From FLUQ01 sp031548325 (GTDB taxonomy: Bacteria > Desulfobacterota > Desulfovibrionia > Desulfovibrionales > Desulfovibrionaceae): a stretch of DNA of 46,916 nucleotides. The position numbers and the translations under genes are program-made. The stretch lies in the NCBI GenBank assembly GCA_031548325.1, contig JAVBRE010000080.1:1-46916 (forward strand), read 5' to 3'. The notes below the pieces were generated by a model. It was not told the origin of the DNA and did not search any database. It saw nothing but the letters and a program-made list of their open reading frames with translations. Below are positions 24,123 to 32,824 of this stretch, piece after piece. Position 1 is the first letter of the stretch; each line of letters begins with the position of its first letter.

Positions 24123-26179
24123 TTCGCCAGTCCTCCCAGGACGAGGAGCATGTCAATTAGCTTGATGCCCGCAAAGGGCGCTATCAGCCCGCCCAAGCCA
24201 TAGATCAGCAGGTTGCGCCGGAGCAGCGCGGCCGCGCCCACAGCTCTGTAAGCGACCCCGCGCAAGGCAAGGGGAATGAGGGCGACGATGATCAAGGCGT
24301 TGAATATCACGGCGCTCAGAATGGCGCTTTCAGGCGAATGCAGGTGCATGACATTCAAACTGGCCAAAGGTCCGGCCTGGCCGCCCACGGCGTACAGTCC
24401 GGCGAACAGGGCCGGAATGACCGCGAAATACTTCGCCACATCGTTGGTTACGCTGAAAGTTGTCAGTGTGCCGCGCGTCATAAGCAGTTGCTTGCCGGTT
24501 TCCACGATCTCGATGAGCTTGGTGGGATTGGAATCCAGGTCCACCATATTGCCGGCTTCACGCGCGGCCTGGGTGCCGGTGTTCATGGCCACGCCCACAT
24601 CGGCCTGGGCCAGGGCGGGGGCGTCGTTGGTGCCGTCGCCGGCCATGGCTACCAGCCGCCCTTCCGCCTGTTCCTGGCGGATGCGGGCCAGTTTGGTTTC
24701 CGGCGTAGCTTCAGCCATGAAATCATCCACCCCGGCTTCGGCCGCGATAGCAGCGGCAGTCAGCGGATTGTCGCCGGTAATCATCACGGTGCGGATGCCC
24801 ATGCGCCTGAGTTCGGCAAAGCGTTCGCGAATGCCGCCCTTGACCACGTCCTTCAGGGCCACCACGCCCAATACCTTCGCGTTCTCCGCAACCACCAGCG
24901 GCGTGCCGCCACGGCGAGCCACATCTTCCGCGCTTTGACGCACGGTTTCGGGCATACTCCCGCCTTGCTCGGCAATTTCTTTTTCCACGGCATCCAACGC
25001 GCCTTTGCAGATGACCGTGCCGTCACCTTTCAAACGCACACCGCTGATCCGGGTGCGGGCGGAAAAGGGGATAAATTCCATACCGCCCGCCTGGGCCTCT
25101 TTGGCGCGCAGTTCATATTTTTCTTTGGCCAGAACCACGATAGAACGCCCTTCCGGCGTTTCGTCGGACAGAGAGGCAAGTTGGGCCTTGGCCGCCAGTT
25201 CCCTCGCGTCCACGCCGGGCGCGGGCAAAAACTCGTCAGCCATGCGGTTGCCCAAGGTAATGGTGCCGGTCTTGTCCAGCAGCAGCACGTCGATATCGCC
25301 GGCCGCTTCTACGGCCCGGCCGCTGGTGGCGATGACGTTCTTGCGGATCAGTCTGTCCATGCCGCTGATGCCGACGGCGCTCAAAAGTCCTCCGATAGTG
25401 GTGGGAATGAGGCAGACCAGCAAGGCTATAAGCACCGGAACGGTCACGATGCCGGAAAGATCCTGCCCGGCGGCCGAGCCGGAATAATCCGCAAACAGCC
25501 TGAGAGTCGCCACGGCCGCGAGAAAGATGAGGGTCAGACCGCAGAGCACGACAGTCAGTGCGGTTTCGTTGGGGGTTTTGCGGCGGGAAGAGCCTTCAAC
25601 CAGGCCGATCATCCGGTCCAGGAAGCTGTTGCCCGGTTCCGCAGTGATACAAATCAGGATGCGATCGCTGATCACCCTGGTGCCGCCGGTGACGGCACTG
25701 CGGTCGCCGCCGCTTTCGCGAATAACCGGGGCGGATTCACCGGTAATGGCGGATTCGTCCACGGTGGCCATACCTTCCGTCACCTCGCCGTCACCGGGGA
25801 TCACATCGCCGGCCTCACAAAGAACCATATCGCCTTTTTTCAGTTCCGAAGCCGGAACGCGCGATTCGCCCCCGTTCTGCAGCAAGCGGGCGGAAGTCCC
25901 GCTTTTGGAACGGCGCAGGCTTTCGGCCTGAGCGCGACCGCGTCCTTCGGCCAGGGCTTCTGAAAAGTTGGCGAAAAGCACCGTGAACCAGAGCCAGAGG
26001 GCGATTTGTAAAGTAAAAAAGCTGTATTGCCCGGCAAAAAGCAAAGCGGTGGTCAAGGCTGCTCCCACGGCGGTTATGAAAATGACCGGGTTGCGCCACA
26101 GGATGCGCGGATCAAGCTTGAAAAAAGCTTCACGGCAGGCTTTGGCGAAAAGCGGTTTATGCATTGTTCGGGATGGCAT
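24119..26179 (-). CDS. kdpB: KdpB, P-type ATPase subunit of the potassium pump
   Basis: 686 residues. The phosphorylation motif is DKTGTIT, the hinge is MAGDGTNDAPALAQADVG, and the actuator motif appears as TGESAPV. The C-terminal membrane part has FSVTNDVAKYFAVIPALF. It couples ATP hydrolysis to potassium transport through KdpA. The ATG has AAAGGAG upstream and lies 16 bases after kdpA. Confidence 0.97.
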   Translation of the reverse strand: MPSRTMHKPLFAKACREAFFKLDPRILWRNPVIFITAVGAALTTALLFAGQYSFFTLQIALWLWFTVLFANFSEALAEGRGRAQAESLRRSKSGTSARLLQNGGESRVPASELKKGDMVLCEAGDVIPGDGEVTEGMATVDESAITGESAPVIRESGGDRSAVTGGTRVISDRILICITAEPGNSFLDRMIGLVEGSSRRKTPNETALTVVLCGLTLIFLAAVATLRLFADYSGSAAGQDLSGIVTVPVLIALLVCLIPTTIGGLLSAVGISGMDRLIRKNVIATSGRAVEAAGDIDVLLLDKTGTITLGNRMADEFLPAPGVDARELAAKAQLASLSDETPEGRSIVVLAKEKYELRAKEAQAGGMEFIPFSARTRISGVRLKGDGTVICKGALDAVEKEIAEQGGSMPETVRQSAEDVARRGGTPLVVAENAKVLGVVALKDVVKGGIRERFAELRRMGIRTVMITGDNPLTAAAIAAEAGVDDFMAEATPETKLARIRQEQAEGRLVAMAGDGTNDAPALAQADVGVAMNTGTQAAREAGNMVDLDSNPTKLIEIVETGKQLLMTRGTLTTFSVTNDVAKYFAVIPALFAGLYAVGGQAGPLASLNVMHLHSPESAILSAVIFNALIIVALIPLALRGVAYRAVGAAALLRRNLLIYGLGGLIAPFAGIKLIDMLLVLGGLAK

Positions 26180-26195
26180 AGCTTTCTCCTTTCCC

Positions 26196-27881
26196 TTAAA
26201 AGGCCACGCCGTGCAGCATCAAAATCTGCTCCGCGATCGGGCCGAGAGACAGGACGGGCAGATAGGTCAGCCCGCCCACGATCAGAATCACGCCCGCGAG
26301 CAACAGGGCGAATAACGGCGAATCCGTAGCGAAAGCCCCCGGACCGGCCGGGGCCTTTTTTTTGCCGGCCATGTTGCCGGCCACGGCCAGCACCGGCACA
26401 ATGACGCCGAAGCGTCCCGCCAGCATGGCCAGCCCGAGCATAACGTTATAATAGGGAGTGTCGGCCGCAAGCCCGGCAAAAGCGGACCCGTTGTTGTTTC
26501 CGGCCGAGACGAAGGCGTAGAGCGCTTCGGTCAGGCCGTGAGGGCCGGACGAAGCCAGGGACGACAGGCCGGCGGGAATTGTAAGCGAAAGACCCGAGGC
26601 CACCAGAATAAACAGGCCGGGTAGAATGATACCCAAAATAATCAAGCACATATCCCGGCTGTCCAGCTTTTTGCCCAGATATTCCGGGCTGCGGCCTACC
26701 ATCAGCCCGGTCAGGAACACGGTCAGCAGCACAAAGAGCAGCATGCCGTACAAGCCGGCCCCCACACCTCCGAAAATGACTTCGCCCAGCATCATGTTGA
26801 CCAGGGCCACGGCTCCGCCCGCCGGAGTGAAGGAGGAGTGCATGGCATTCACCGAGCCGTTGGAAGCCGCCGTAGTGAACACCGACCAGAGCACGCTTCC
26901 CGCTATGCCAAAGCGTGTCTCCTTGCCTTCCAGAGTGGCGCCGCCCAGGGCCGGACTGCCCGTGAATTCCGCCCACAGTCCTATGCCCAGCCCTGCGCAA
27001 AGCAGGCCGAACATGACCAGATATATAGTCCAGGCCTGGCGGCGGCTTTTGACCATTTCCCCAAAGGTGAAGACAAACGCGGCCGGAATAAGCAGCAGGG
27101 AAACCAGTTCCACCCAGTTGGACAACGGTGTGGGGTTTTCCAGAGGATGGGCGCTGTTTACGCCGAAAAATCCCCCGCCATTGGTTCCCAGTTGTTTGAT
27201 GGCGATCTGCGAGGCCGCCGGCCCCATGGGGATGCTTTGTTTCGCCCCTTCCAGGGTTGTGGCGGAAACATAGGGATCGAGATTCTGCACCACGCCCTGC
27301 GAGATCAGAACAGCGGCAACCAGTATGGATAGCGGCAGCAGGATGAACAGCGTCCCGCGCGTGAGGTCCGCCCAGAAGTTGCCCAGGCCTTTGGCTTCAG
27401 GCCGGGACAAGCCTCGGATCAGCGCCAGGGCGACCGCCATGCCTGTGGCTGCGCTGACGAAATTCTGCACCGTCAGCCCCAGGAGTTGGACGAGGTAACT
27501 CAAGGTGCTTTCGCCGGAATAGGACTGCCAGTTGGTGTTGGTCATGAAACTGACGGCCGTATTGAAGGACAAATGCCAGGATACGTTCGGCAAAGCTTCC
27601 GGGTTCAAAGGCAAGGAGGCCTGGAACATTTGCAGAGCGAAGACGGCCAGAAACCCGAAAAGGCTGAACAGTGCGAGATTCCAGGCGTATTCCTTCCAAC
27701 CCATGTCCCGGCAGGGATCAACGCCGCCCAGTTTATATACAAGCCTCTCCGCCGCCCGAAGAGGGCTTGGAAGCGTGCGGGGTTGTTCGTACACGCCGTA
27801 CATGTACCGCCCCAGCGGCACCGCGAAAAGAAACAAGGGCAGCAGGGCAGCGCCTATTTCCAACCAATTGTAAGTGTTCAT
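26196..27881 (-). CDS. kdpA: KdpA, potassium channel-like subunit
   Basis: 561 residues, about ten membrane segments, with the four selectivity-filter-like repeats of the superfamily of K+ transporters (for example TNTNWQSYSGESTLSYL, LGTNGGGFFGVNSAHPLENP and SAGNNNGSAFAGLA). It is the potassium-translocating subunit of the Kdp pump in the inner membrane. Confidence 0.97.
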   Translation of the reverse strand: MNTYNWLEIGAALLPLFLFAVPLGRYMYGVYEQPRTLPSPLRAAERLVYKLGGVDPCRDMGWKEYAWNLALFSLFGFLAVFALQMFQASLPLNPEALPNVSWHLSFNTAVSFMTNTNWQSYSGESTLSYLVQLLGLTVQNFVSAATGMAVALALIRGLSRPEAKGLGNFWADLTRGTLFILLPLSILVAAVLISQGVVQNLDPYVSATTLEGAKQSIPMGPAASQIAIKQLGTNGGGFFGVNSAHPLENPTPLSNWVELVSLLLIPAAFVFTFGEMVKSRRQAWTIYLVMFGLLCAGLGIGLWAEFTGSPALGGATLEGKETRFGIAGSVLWSVFTTAASNGSVNAMHSSFTPAGGAVALVNMMLGEVIFGGVGAGLYGMLLFVLLTVFLTGLMVGRSPEYLGKKLDSRDMCLIILGIILPGLFILVASGLSLTIPAGLSSLASSGPHGLTEALYAFVSAGNNNGSAFAGLAADTPYYNVMLGLAMLAGRFGVIVPVLAVAGNMAGKKKAPAGPGAFATDSPLFALLLAGVILIVGGLTYLPVLSLGPIAEQILMLHGVAF

Positions 27882-27899
27882 TGTCCGCCTCTCGAGGTC

Positions 27900-27983
27900 C
27901 TAAAACTTTTCCGGATGCAGCAGGGCGTAAACCAGATACCCGGCCAGCAACACGGCAACGACGCCGGCAATAATGAAATCCAT
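27900..27983 (-). CDS. kdpF: KdpF, small stabilising subunit
   Basis: 27 residues: one membrane helix (IIAGVVAVLLAGYLVYALL) ending in HPEKF, the characteristic KdpF tail. The ATG follows AAGGAG by a few bases. It lies 18 bases before kdpA and is the first gene of the kdp operon. A 6-bp inverted repeat GCGGCC / GGCCGC lies just upstream. Confidence 0.93.
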   Translation of the reverse strand: MDFIIAGVVAVLLAGYLVYALLHPEKF

Positions 27984-28056
27984 ATGCTTCTCCTTCAGCG
28001 GCCGGATAAAAAAGGCCGCATGTGGATAAAAACATAGGGAGGGCGGCATAAAATAG

Positions 28057-28088
28057 GCGTAAAAAAACGATGGAAAAGCATAAAAAAA
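28057..28088 (-). promoter_or_regulatory. Candidate KdpE operator upstream of kdpF
   Basis: On the minus strand TTTTTTTATGC and TTTTTTTACGC form two direct repeats whose starts are 21 bases apart, which is two helical turns. KdpE is known to bind T-rich direct repeats upstream of kdpFABC. A TATTTT-like -10 box follows at about 28048-28055. Confidence 0.5.
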
Positions 28089-28121
28089 GAATAAAGGGAG
28101 GCTCCGTTTTGATGGCAGTGA

Positions 28122-28598
28122 GAAGTGGATCTCAAAGTTTGGACAGGTACTGCCCTGGCGGCTGTCCAATACCATAGACGTGGATTTTTGCGTTTCGGCC
28201 CTGAAAGAGGCTTTGGCGAAATACGGCTCCCCGGATATTTTCAATACCGGTTAGGGCAGCCAATTTACCAGATTTGCCTTCACCAACCTTTTACGGGAGA
28301 ATGGAATCTGTATCTCCATGGACGGCCGTGCCCGCTGGCTGGATAACCTGTTTATTGAACGGCTCTGGCGCTCGCTCAAGCACAAAAACGTTTATCTGAA
28401 CGCGTATGAAACCGACTTGGAAGCCCGCGCGGGCATCGGCAGATGGATCGCCTTTTACGACCAGCCCCGCCCACACAGCAGTCTGGACAGGGCTATGCCC
28501 GAGCGTTGCTACCACGAAGAGGTATTAAGGACAGCCTGATAAGGGAAAAGGTAGGCTAAGAAGTCGCTGTTGCCTGTCCGAACAAAGGAGTCCACTTC
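28122..28598 (+). mobile_element. Internally deleted IS3-family element (477 bp)
   Basis: The left end (28122-28146, GAAGTGGATCTCAAAGTTTG...) and the reverse complement of the right end (28574-28598) agree at about 18 of 25 positions and look like IS3-family terminal repeats. Between them only the C-terminal part of the transposase remains. The left repeat runs straight into the transposase remnant, so orfA and most of orfB have been lost by an internal deletion. I could not identify target-site duplications. The element lies about 35 bases from the kdp operator. Confidence 0.7.
28147..28539 (+). pseudogene. IS3-family transposase OrfB, C-terminal remnant
   Basis: Translation gives a stretch typical of an rve-type IS3 integrase: WRLSNTIDVDFCVSALKEAL, then PDIFNTG, a stop codon, GSQFTRFAF, and further WLDNLFIERLWRSLKHKNVY and FYDQPRPHSSLDRAMPE up to the natural stop. 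Intact relatives read NTDQGSQFT at the stop position, so the second catalytic Asp is now Gly and the next Gln is a stop. The first catalytic Asp region is deleted. The gene is dead. Confidence 0.85.
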
Positions 28599-28610
28599 CG
28601 AGAGCCTTTT

Positions 28611-29177
28611 CTATTCCTTGGCAGGCGCCACTCCCAGAATCTCGCACCATAACCGCTGAAACTCATCCAGTGGAATGATGAAGCCTTTTTCTCCATAGCG
28701 CGAACGCGGCACCTTGTTAGCTTGCATGCTCATGAAGAATTCTTTTCCTGGGTCTCCCGGAAATCCGTAGCGGTGAATATCCCATTCCAATTGATGCGCC
28801 ACATCCTTGATATGCGCCTGGATGCTTCTATTCAGTCCTTTGTGGTAAACGCTATCAGCACACATATTTGAAGCCATTGCCTTGATGCGGCTGAAACTGG
28901 CGTCCTCAACCGCACAAAGAGACACTATATGCCGCCAAAGGTAGTCCGCGAAAAACAGAGAGAATTTGTTCAAAAAAGGCTTCGTCATGCCACAAAAAAG
29001 CATGGCATAGCGCGTGTACGCTTCCATGGCGATGAAGCATTTCCGACGTTCGACCATGACTCGATGAATATACCAATGTCGCGAGAACTCATCATGATCG
29101 CCGGTAGGCTCAACAAATTTGTCAATCCCGATATCTTTTGACGCATTTCCTGATGTATAAAAATGCATTTTTACCAT
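28611..29177 (-). CDS. DUF6933-like protein
   Basis: 188 residues, no known function. The segment FSRHWYIHRVMVERRKCFIAM followed by TRYAMLFCGM looks like the conserved part of the DUF6933 family (a tryptophan-containing strand, RRK, then a Tyr-rich strand). The C-terminal half (EWDIHRYGFPGDPGKEFFMS, EKGFIIPLDEFQRLWCEILG) is less familiar. The family assignment is from memory and uncertain. It starts 14 bases after the HAD gene, so the two probably form a unit. Base composition is lower in GC than in the flanking core genes. Confidence 0.6.
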   Translation of the reverse strand: MVKMHFYTSGNASKDIGIDKFVEPTGDHDEFSRHWYIHRVMVERRKCFIAMEAYTRYAMLFCGMTKPFLNKFSLFFADYLWRHIVSLCAVEDASFSRIKAMASNMCADSVYHKGLNRSIQAHIKDVAHQLEWDIHRYGFPGDPGKEFFMSMQANKVPRSRYGEKGFIIPLDEFQRLWCEILGVAPAKE

Positions 29178-29191
29178 AACGCTTACAGCTG

Positions 29192-30028
29192 TTAACGTCC
29201 GGCCTTAGAAAGTTTTGCATTGGCGGCGACTATATCCACTATGGCTTTTACCGCCCTATCTATGGTTGAATCAAGGCTATAGTCAGCCGGTGCGATCAAA
29301 GAAGCGCGTTCTTCTTCAAGCAACTGATTTGCTTTCGTTTTTGAGTTTCGCTTTTTAGGATTGAACACTGCTATGGAATACCCGCCCTGCGCCTTTACCA
29401 ACCGCATACACGGAATGTCTGTTTCGCCATCACCAATGAAAACCATATTTGTAAAAGGAACATAGCGATCCGACTGAGGCGTAAATTTGTTAATTTTGCT
29501 GTTGTCAAAAACGTCAAAGCTGCCCTTATTGATTCGGAAAAGATATTGTGTTTTTGTCGTATAGTTCACAGCCAATGCTGGCCAAAAAGCAATTTGGTCA
29601 TGATCGTACATAAATCCGGAAGCATAGATTTCTTTAAACTTCCGCGCTATTTTCGTACCTTGAACCATCTCACGCAATCCGGAAGAAATAAGAAAATGCT
29701 CCACTTTCACGTCCCTTTCTCTGGCATACGATTTTATGCGATCAAACCATTCTTCAACGCCAGGGAAAAAACTAATCTGCTTGGCAAAGTCAGAGAAAGC
29801 CTTCTTTCGTATAGATACGCGTGCAATTTTAGCTTGTTCCAGCATGCACTGCATATATGCTAAAATTTCATCGGCATTTTGCTCTTTGGCGATTTGTTTT
29901 GCCTTTTTCCAAAACTCTGAAGGCTTTATTCCCAATGCTGGTATAAAATCGTATTCCTGCATATTGCCAGGGGAAAGAGTTCCGTCAAAGTCATATGCAA
30001 TCGCCATAGGTGTAAGTTTGGCAGACAA
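29192..30028 (-). CDS. HAD-superfamily phosphatase
   Basis: 278 residues with HAD motif I YDFDGTLSPGN near the N-terminus, motif II Ser in FLISSGLREM and motif IV GDGETDIPCM. The cap region between motifs I and II is helical (about residues 40-95). The substrate is unknown. The start is TTG at 30028 with AGGAG eight bases upstream; an ATG at 30007 lacks a ribosome-binding site. It lies 57 bases after the PLD-like gene on the same strand and may be carried along with the defence-like operon. Confidence 0.8.
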   Translation of the reverse strand: MSAKLTPMAIAYDFDGTLSPGNMQEYDFIPALGIKPSEFWKKAKQIAKEQNADEILAYMQCMLEQAKIARVSIRKKAFSDFAKQISFFPGVEEWFDRIKSYARERDVKVEHFLISSGLREMVQGTKIARKFKEIYASGFMYDHDQIAFWPALAVNYTTKTQYLFRINKGSFDVFDNSKINKFTPQSDRYVPFTNMVFIGDGETDIPCMRLVKAQGGYSIAVFNPKKRNSKTKANQLLEEERASLIAPADYSLDSTIDRAVKAIVDIVAANAKLSKAGR

Positions 30029-30085
30029 TGATTGATCTCCTGTGCTTTGTTTGTATGAAACGGTGCATATGCTACTATACGGGAA

Positions 30086-31084
30086 CTATGGTATTTCAAT
30101 CACCGGCTCAGACCAGTCAAAATGGTTTGCAGGCGGGTTATAAAGATTCTTTATCTCTTCAAGTCCTTTGGCCGAGAGCAAAGATAGTATGTCTTTTGAA
30201 GAATCTCCCGGCTGATTTCGACTGTCAATGCCATGCCCAAAAACAACTCCGCCTATATCCGTTAATAAAAAACGGTTGTGCAATTTATGCCAATTACTTT
30301 TCCCTCGTTTTTCTCTAGCCCGACGAATGCGCAGCCGAATTCCAGAAGGGATCATTCCTTTTAATTCTTTTTCACAACCATCTTTGAATTCCCTTTCCGG
30401 ATATATTGACGGAGGATTTCCAAATTTCGCATCAGCGTTGCAAATAATCGCGACAGAGCGCGGTAAAGTACCGCGCACTTCTGTAGAGGACGGTATAAGC
30501 TGTAAGTATTTGCTAAAAGCATCACAAAAGCCGCTGCAATATGGCGAAAAATACGGGTCGATAAAAGTTATCTCTCTGGCATTTTTTAAAATCGGAGCGA
30601 GAGCGGCCCCCAAATCCGCAGGGATCCGAGAAACCAAGAGAGACGTTGGACATTGATGCAAATGACTATCCGGATCACGGAGCCATTCTATAATATTTCC
30701 AATAGGATTTGCGCCTTCAGCAGCACAAGATTCGGACAATATGAAATCGAATGGATGCCGCCTGCTTTCAGCTTCAAAAGTTCCATTCCACTGAGCAGGA
30801 TTTTTTCGTTTTACCATTCCGACATAATGGCGTTTTTCAATTATTGCCGCTAGTTCCTCCACCTTAGGCTGCTTCTTTTTCAAAATGATTTTTTCTTCAT
30901 TAGAAGCGGCATCACGAATTTGGTCTTTCAATATTTTATATACAGCTCTGCTGAGGTTCTGAGGATACTCGGACACCACGCAACTGGTTCCATTGCCCAG
31001 CCGACTTATGGTCCACCAGGCAAGATCTGGAAATTCAGCCAATTTAATGATTAGGCTGGGATCAACAGCGTACTCATAAATCAT
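30086..31084 (-). CDS. PLD-like protein, partner of the DUF3696-type ATPase
   Basis: 332 residues. The C-terminal part contains HNRFLLTD followed by GGVVFGHGID, which fits a single, slightly altered phospholipase-D catalytic motif (HxK/Rx4D, then a Gly-rich turn). A preceding segment (ITFIDPYFSPYCSGFCDAFS) fits the PLD fold, in which a DPY strand is common. The N-terminal 100 residues are unlike anything I recognise. Such domains cut nucleic acids or lipids. The start overlaps the ATPase stop in ATGA, so the two are translationally coupled and probably function together. A nuclease effector is the most likely role, by inference. Confidence 0.65.
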   Translation of the reverse strand: MIYEYAVDPSLIIKLAEFPDLAWWTISRLGNGTSCVVSEYPQNLSRAVYKILKDQIRDAASNEEKIILKKKQPKVEELAAIIEKRHYVGMVKRKNPAQWNGTFEAESRRHPFDFILSESCAAEGANPIGNIIEWLRDPDSHLHQCPTSLLVSRIPADLGAALAPILKNAREITFIDPYFSPYCSGFCDAFSKYLQLIPSSTEVRGTLPRSVAIICNADAKFGNPPSIYPEREFKDGCEKELKGMIPSGIRLRIRRAREKRGKSNWHKLHNRFLLTDIGGVVFGHGIDSRNQPGDSSKDILSLLSAKGLEEIKNLYNPPANHFDWSEPVIEIP

Positions 31085-32820
31085 TCGAACAGCTCCACGC
31101 CCCTTTCTTCAAAAAAGCCTTCGGGCCAAAGAGTGTTGAATGTGCCATTTTCAGCAACTTCGATGCGAAGTACGGTAGTGCGCCCTTCTTCATTGCCAAT
31201 CCAATTAATCGCCAAATTTGAGGGGGTCAATTCCAGGCCATGCGAGACGCTTCCCTCGGTCGTTTGGCGAATCCGGCGCAGCATGCGGAGCAATAGGTGC
31301 TCACTATGGGTTTCAAGTAAGAACATGGGGGCATCTTCTTTCCCAGTTGAGGCATAGATAAATATGTCTCCAAGAGCGACTTGGATTTTGGGGTGAATAT
31401 GTAATTCGGGCTGCTCTACAACTACTAGCGAATTTGGGTGAGCAAAAACCGAGGACGCTACAATTGGAAGAACCTGTGAAATCCCTACGCCCATATCATA
31501 AGGTTCTAATTCTATATCATTCATCACATTTGACAATTTGACACATAGCTGTGGCTTTTGTGATAAAAATTCGCGTAAATATTTTATAGAGATTTCATCA
31601 AAATCATCTTCTAACAGTAATTGCCGAAGAGCCGCAGTCAGTGGAGCATGCTCATCCAATTGGAACATATGCTTTCGTTTAATCAAATAGCCAATGTTAA
31701 GTGATGGAGAGTTGTCATTGTCGCTATGGAGCAACGAATTAAGTTTTTCTATGTTGCTATCGCTTGTTTGAGAGATTATATCCCATACCGCTAAGCCGTT
31801 TGCCCAACGATTAATATCTGGTGAACAAGCAGGTTGGAAATTGCGGGGGGGAATGGCTCGTAGCGGGCCAACGTAAAGCAAGCGCTCCAATTCTTCGGTT
31901 AAAAGTTTTCCAGGTCCCAAAATCAATGAAGAAAGCACAGAACGCTGCAAGTCGTAGAACTCTACTTGTCCAATATGTGCAAAGTCTTCATCAACACCTT
32001 CAAGTGTGTCTATACTTATTGGAATAATCGAATGCCAGTCAAAAGGAAGACCTCTAGTGAATGCAAATGAAATTTCATTTTGCATTCTAATAAACTCGCC
32101 AGCAATATCTGGAGCCGCATCTATAGTTCCATCAAACAAGTAATCATCACGATGGAGTGTCTTTAATAAATCTGGGATTGCGTTGCGATATTTCTCAATA
32201 GCTGACTCAATTATTTTGGAACGTTCTCCTTCAGAAAGAGTCAGTGCATCTTTTATCGAAAGCAAAAAATCTAACTCATCAAACGGATTAATGAGGCATA
32301 GAGCATTGCATCCGCTAAACACAACATGCCGTAATTCATGATTCAATTTTAGATAGCAAAACTTTTTCCCATTGATATAAATTGTATAACTATCAAAAAA
32401 AGCTCTCTTTTTCGCATCGTTATACGATATCAAACATTCTACCCCAATATTTCTGATTGATGCAAATAATTCGATGATATCAAAAGATTTTAGGATATTA
32501 TCCATATCGCTGCCGATAAAATACTCCGGCATTTCATCGATCTCAAAATCAAGCCTCAAATAAATACTACGTGTTGTGTCATGCTTATGAACAAAGTTGT
32601 AAAATCCACCCAAATTTGTACTACCACCCGCCCCGGAAAGATAGTCTGGGTCGGCGTTACCTTTAGTTAAGACCTCTCGTGCATATAGCAGAGCGTGAAG
32701 AATCGTGCTTTTACCCGCATTGTTGGGGCCAAAGAGCAAAGTGATGGGCGCGAATTCAATGCGAACGCCGTGCTCATCAATGCCTTTGAAGTTCTTGATG
32801 GTAAGGGAGGTTATGCGCAT
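31081..32820 (-). CDS. AAA ATPase with DUF3696-type C-terminus
   Basis: 579 residues. An SMC/OLD-like ATP-binding protein: the N-terminus ITSLTIKNFKGIDEHG leads to Walker A GPNNAGKST; the signature region GVGISQVLPIV and Walker B VVVEQPELHIHPK lie in the last third, followed by LLETHSEHLLLRMLRRI. The end (NEEGRTTVLRIEVAENGTF, then WPEGFFEER) fits DUF3696. I use the ATG at 32820; a TTG at 32832 would overlap hsdS. It follows hsdS by four bases and overlaps the PLD-like gene by four. Such ATPases often work as sensors in defence modules. The DNA is clearly AT-rich here, a sign of transfer. Confidence 0.85.
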   Translation of the reverse strand: MRITSLTIKNFKGIDEHGVRIEFAPITLLFGPNNAGKSTILHALLYAREVLTKGNADPDYLSGAGGSTNLGGFYNFVHKHDTTRSIYLRLDFEIDEMPEYFIGSDMDNILKSFDIIELFASIRNIGVECLISYNDAKKRAFFDSYTIYINGKKFCYLKLNHELRHVVFSGCNALCLINPFDELDFLLSIKDALTLSEGERSKIIESAIEKYRNAIPDLLKTLHRDDYLFDGTIDAAPDIAGEFIRMQNEISFAFTRGLPFDWHSIIPISIDTLEGVDEDFAHIGQVEFYDLQRSVLSSLILGPGKLLTEELERLLYVGPLRAIPPRNFQPACSPDINRWANGLAVWDIISQTSDSNIEKLNSLLHSDNDNSPSLNIGYLIKRKHMFQLDEHAPLTAALRQLLLEDDFDEISIKYLREFLSQKPQLCVKLSNVMNDIELEPYDMGVGISQVLPIVASSVFAHPNSLVVVEQPELHIHPKIQVALGDIFIYASTGKEDAPMFLLETHSEHLLLRMLRRIRQTTEGSVSHGLELTPSNLAINWIGNEEGRTTVLRIEVAENGTFNTLWPEGFFEERGVELFE

Positions 32821-32824
32821 ATTC

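Noticed and set aside
24338..25963. A 541-codon plus-strand frame within kdpB
   Set aside because: Antisense shadow of kdpB, whose motifs (DKTGT, GDGTNDAP) are unmistakable.
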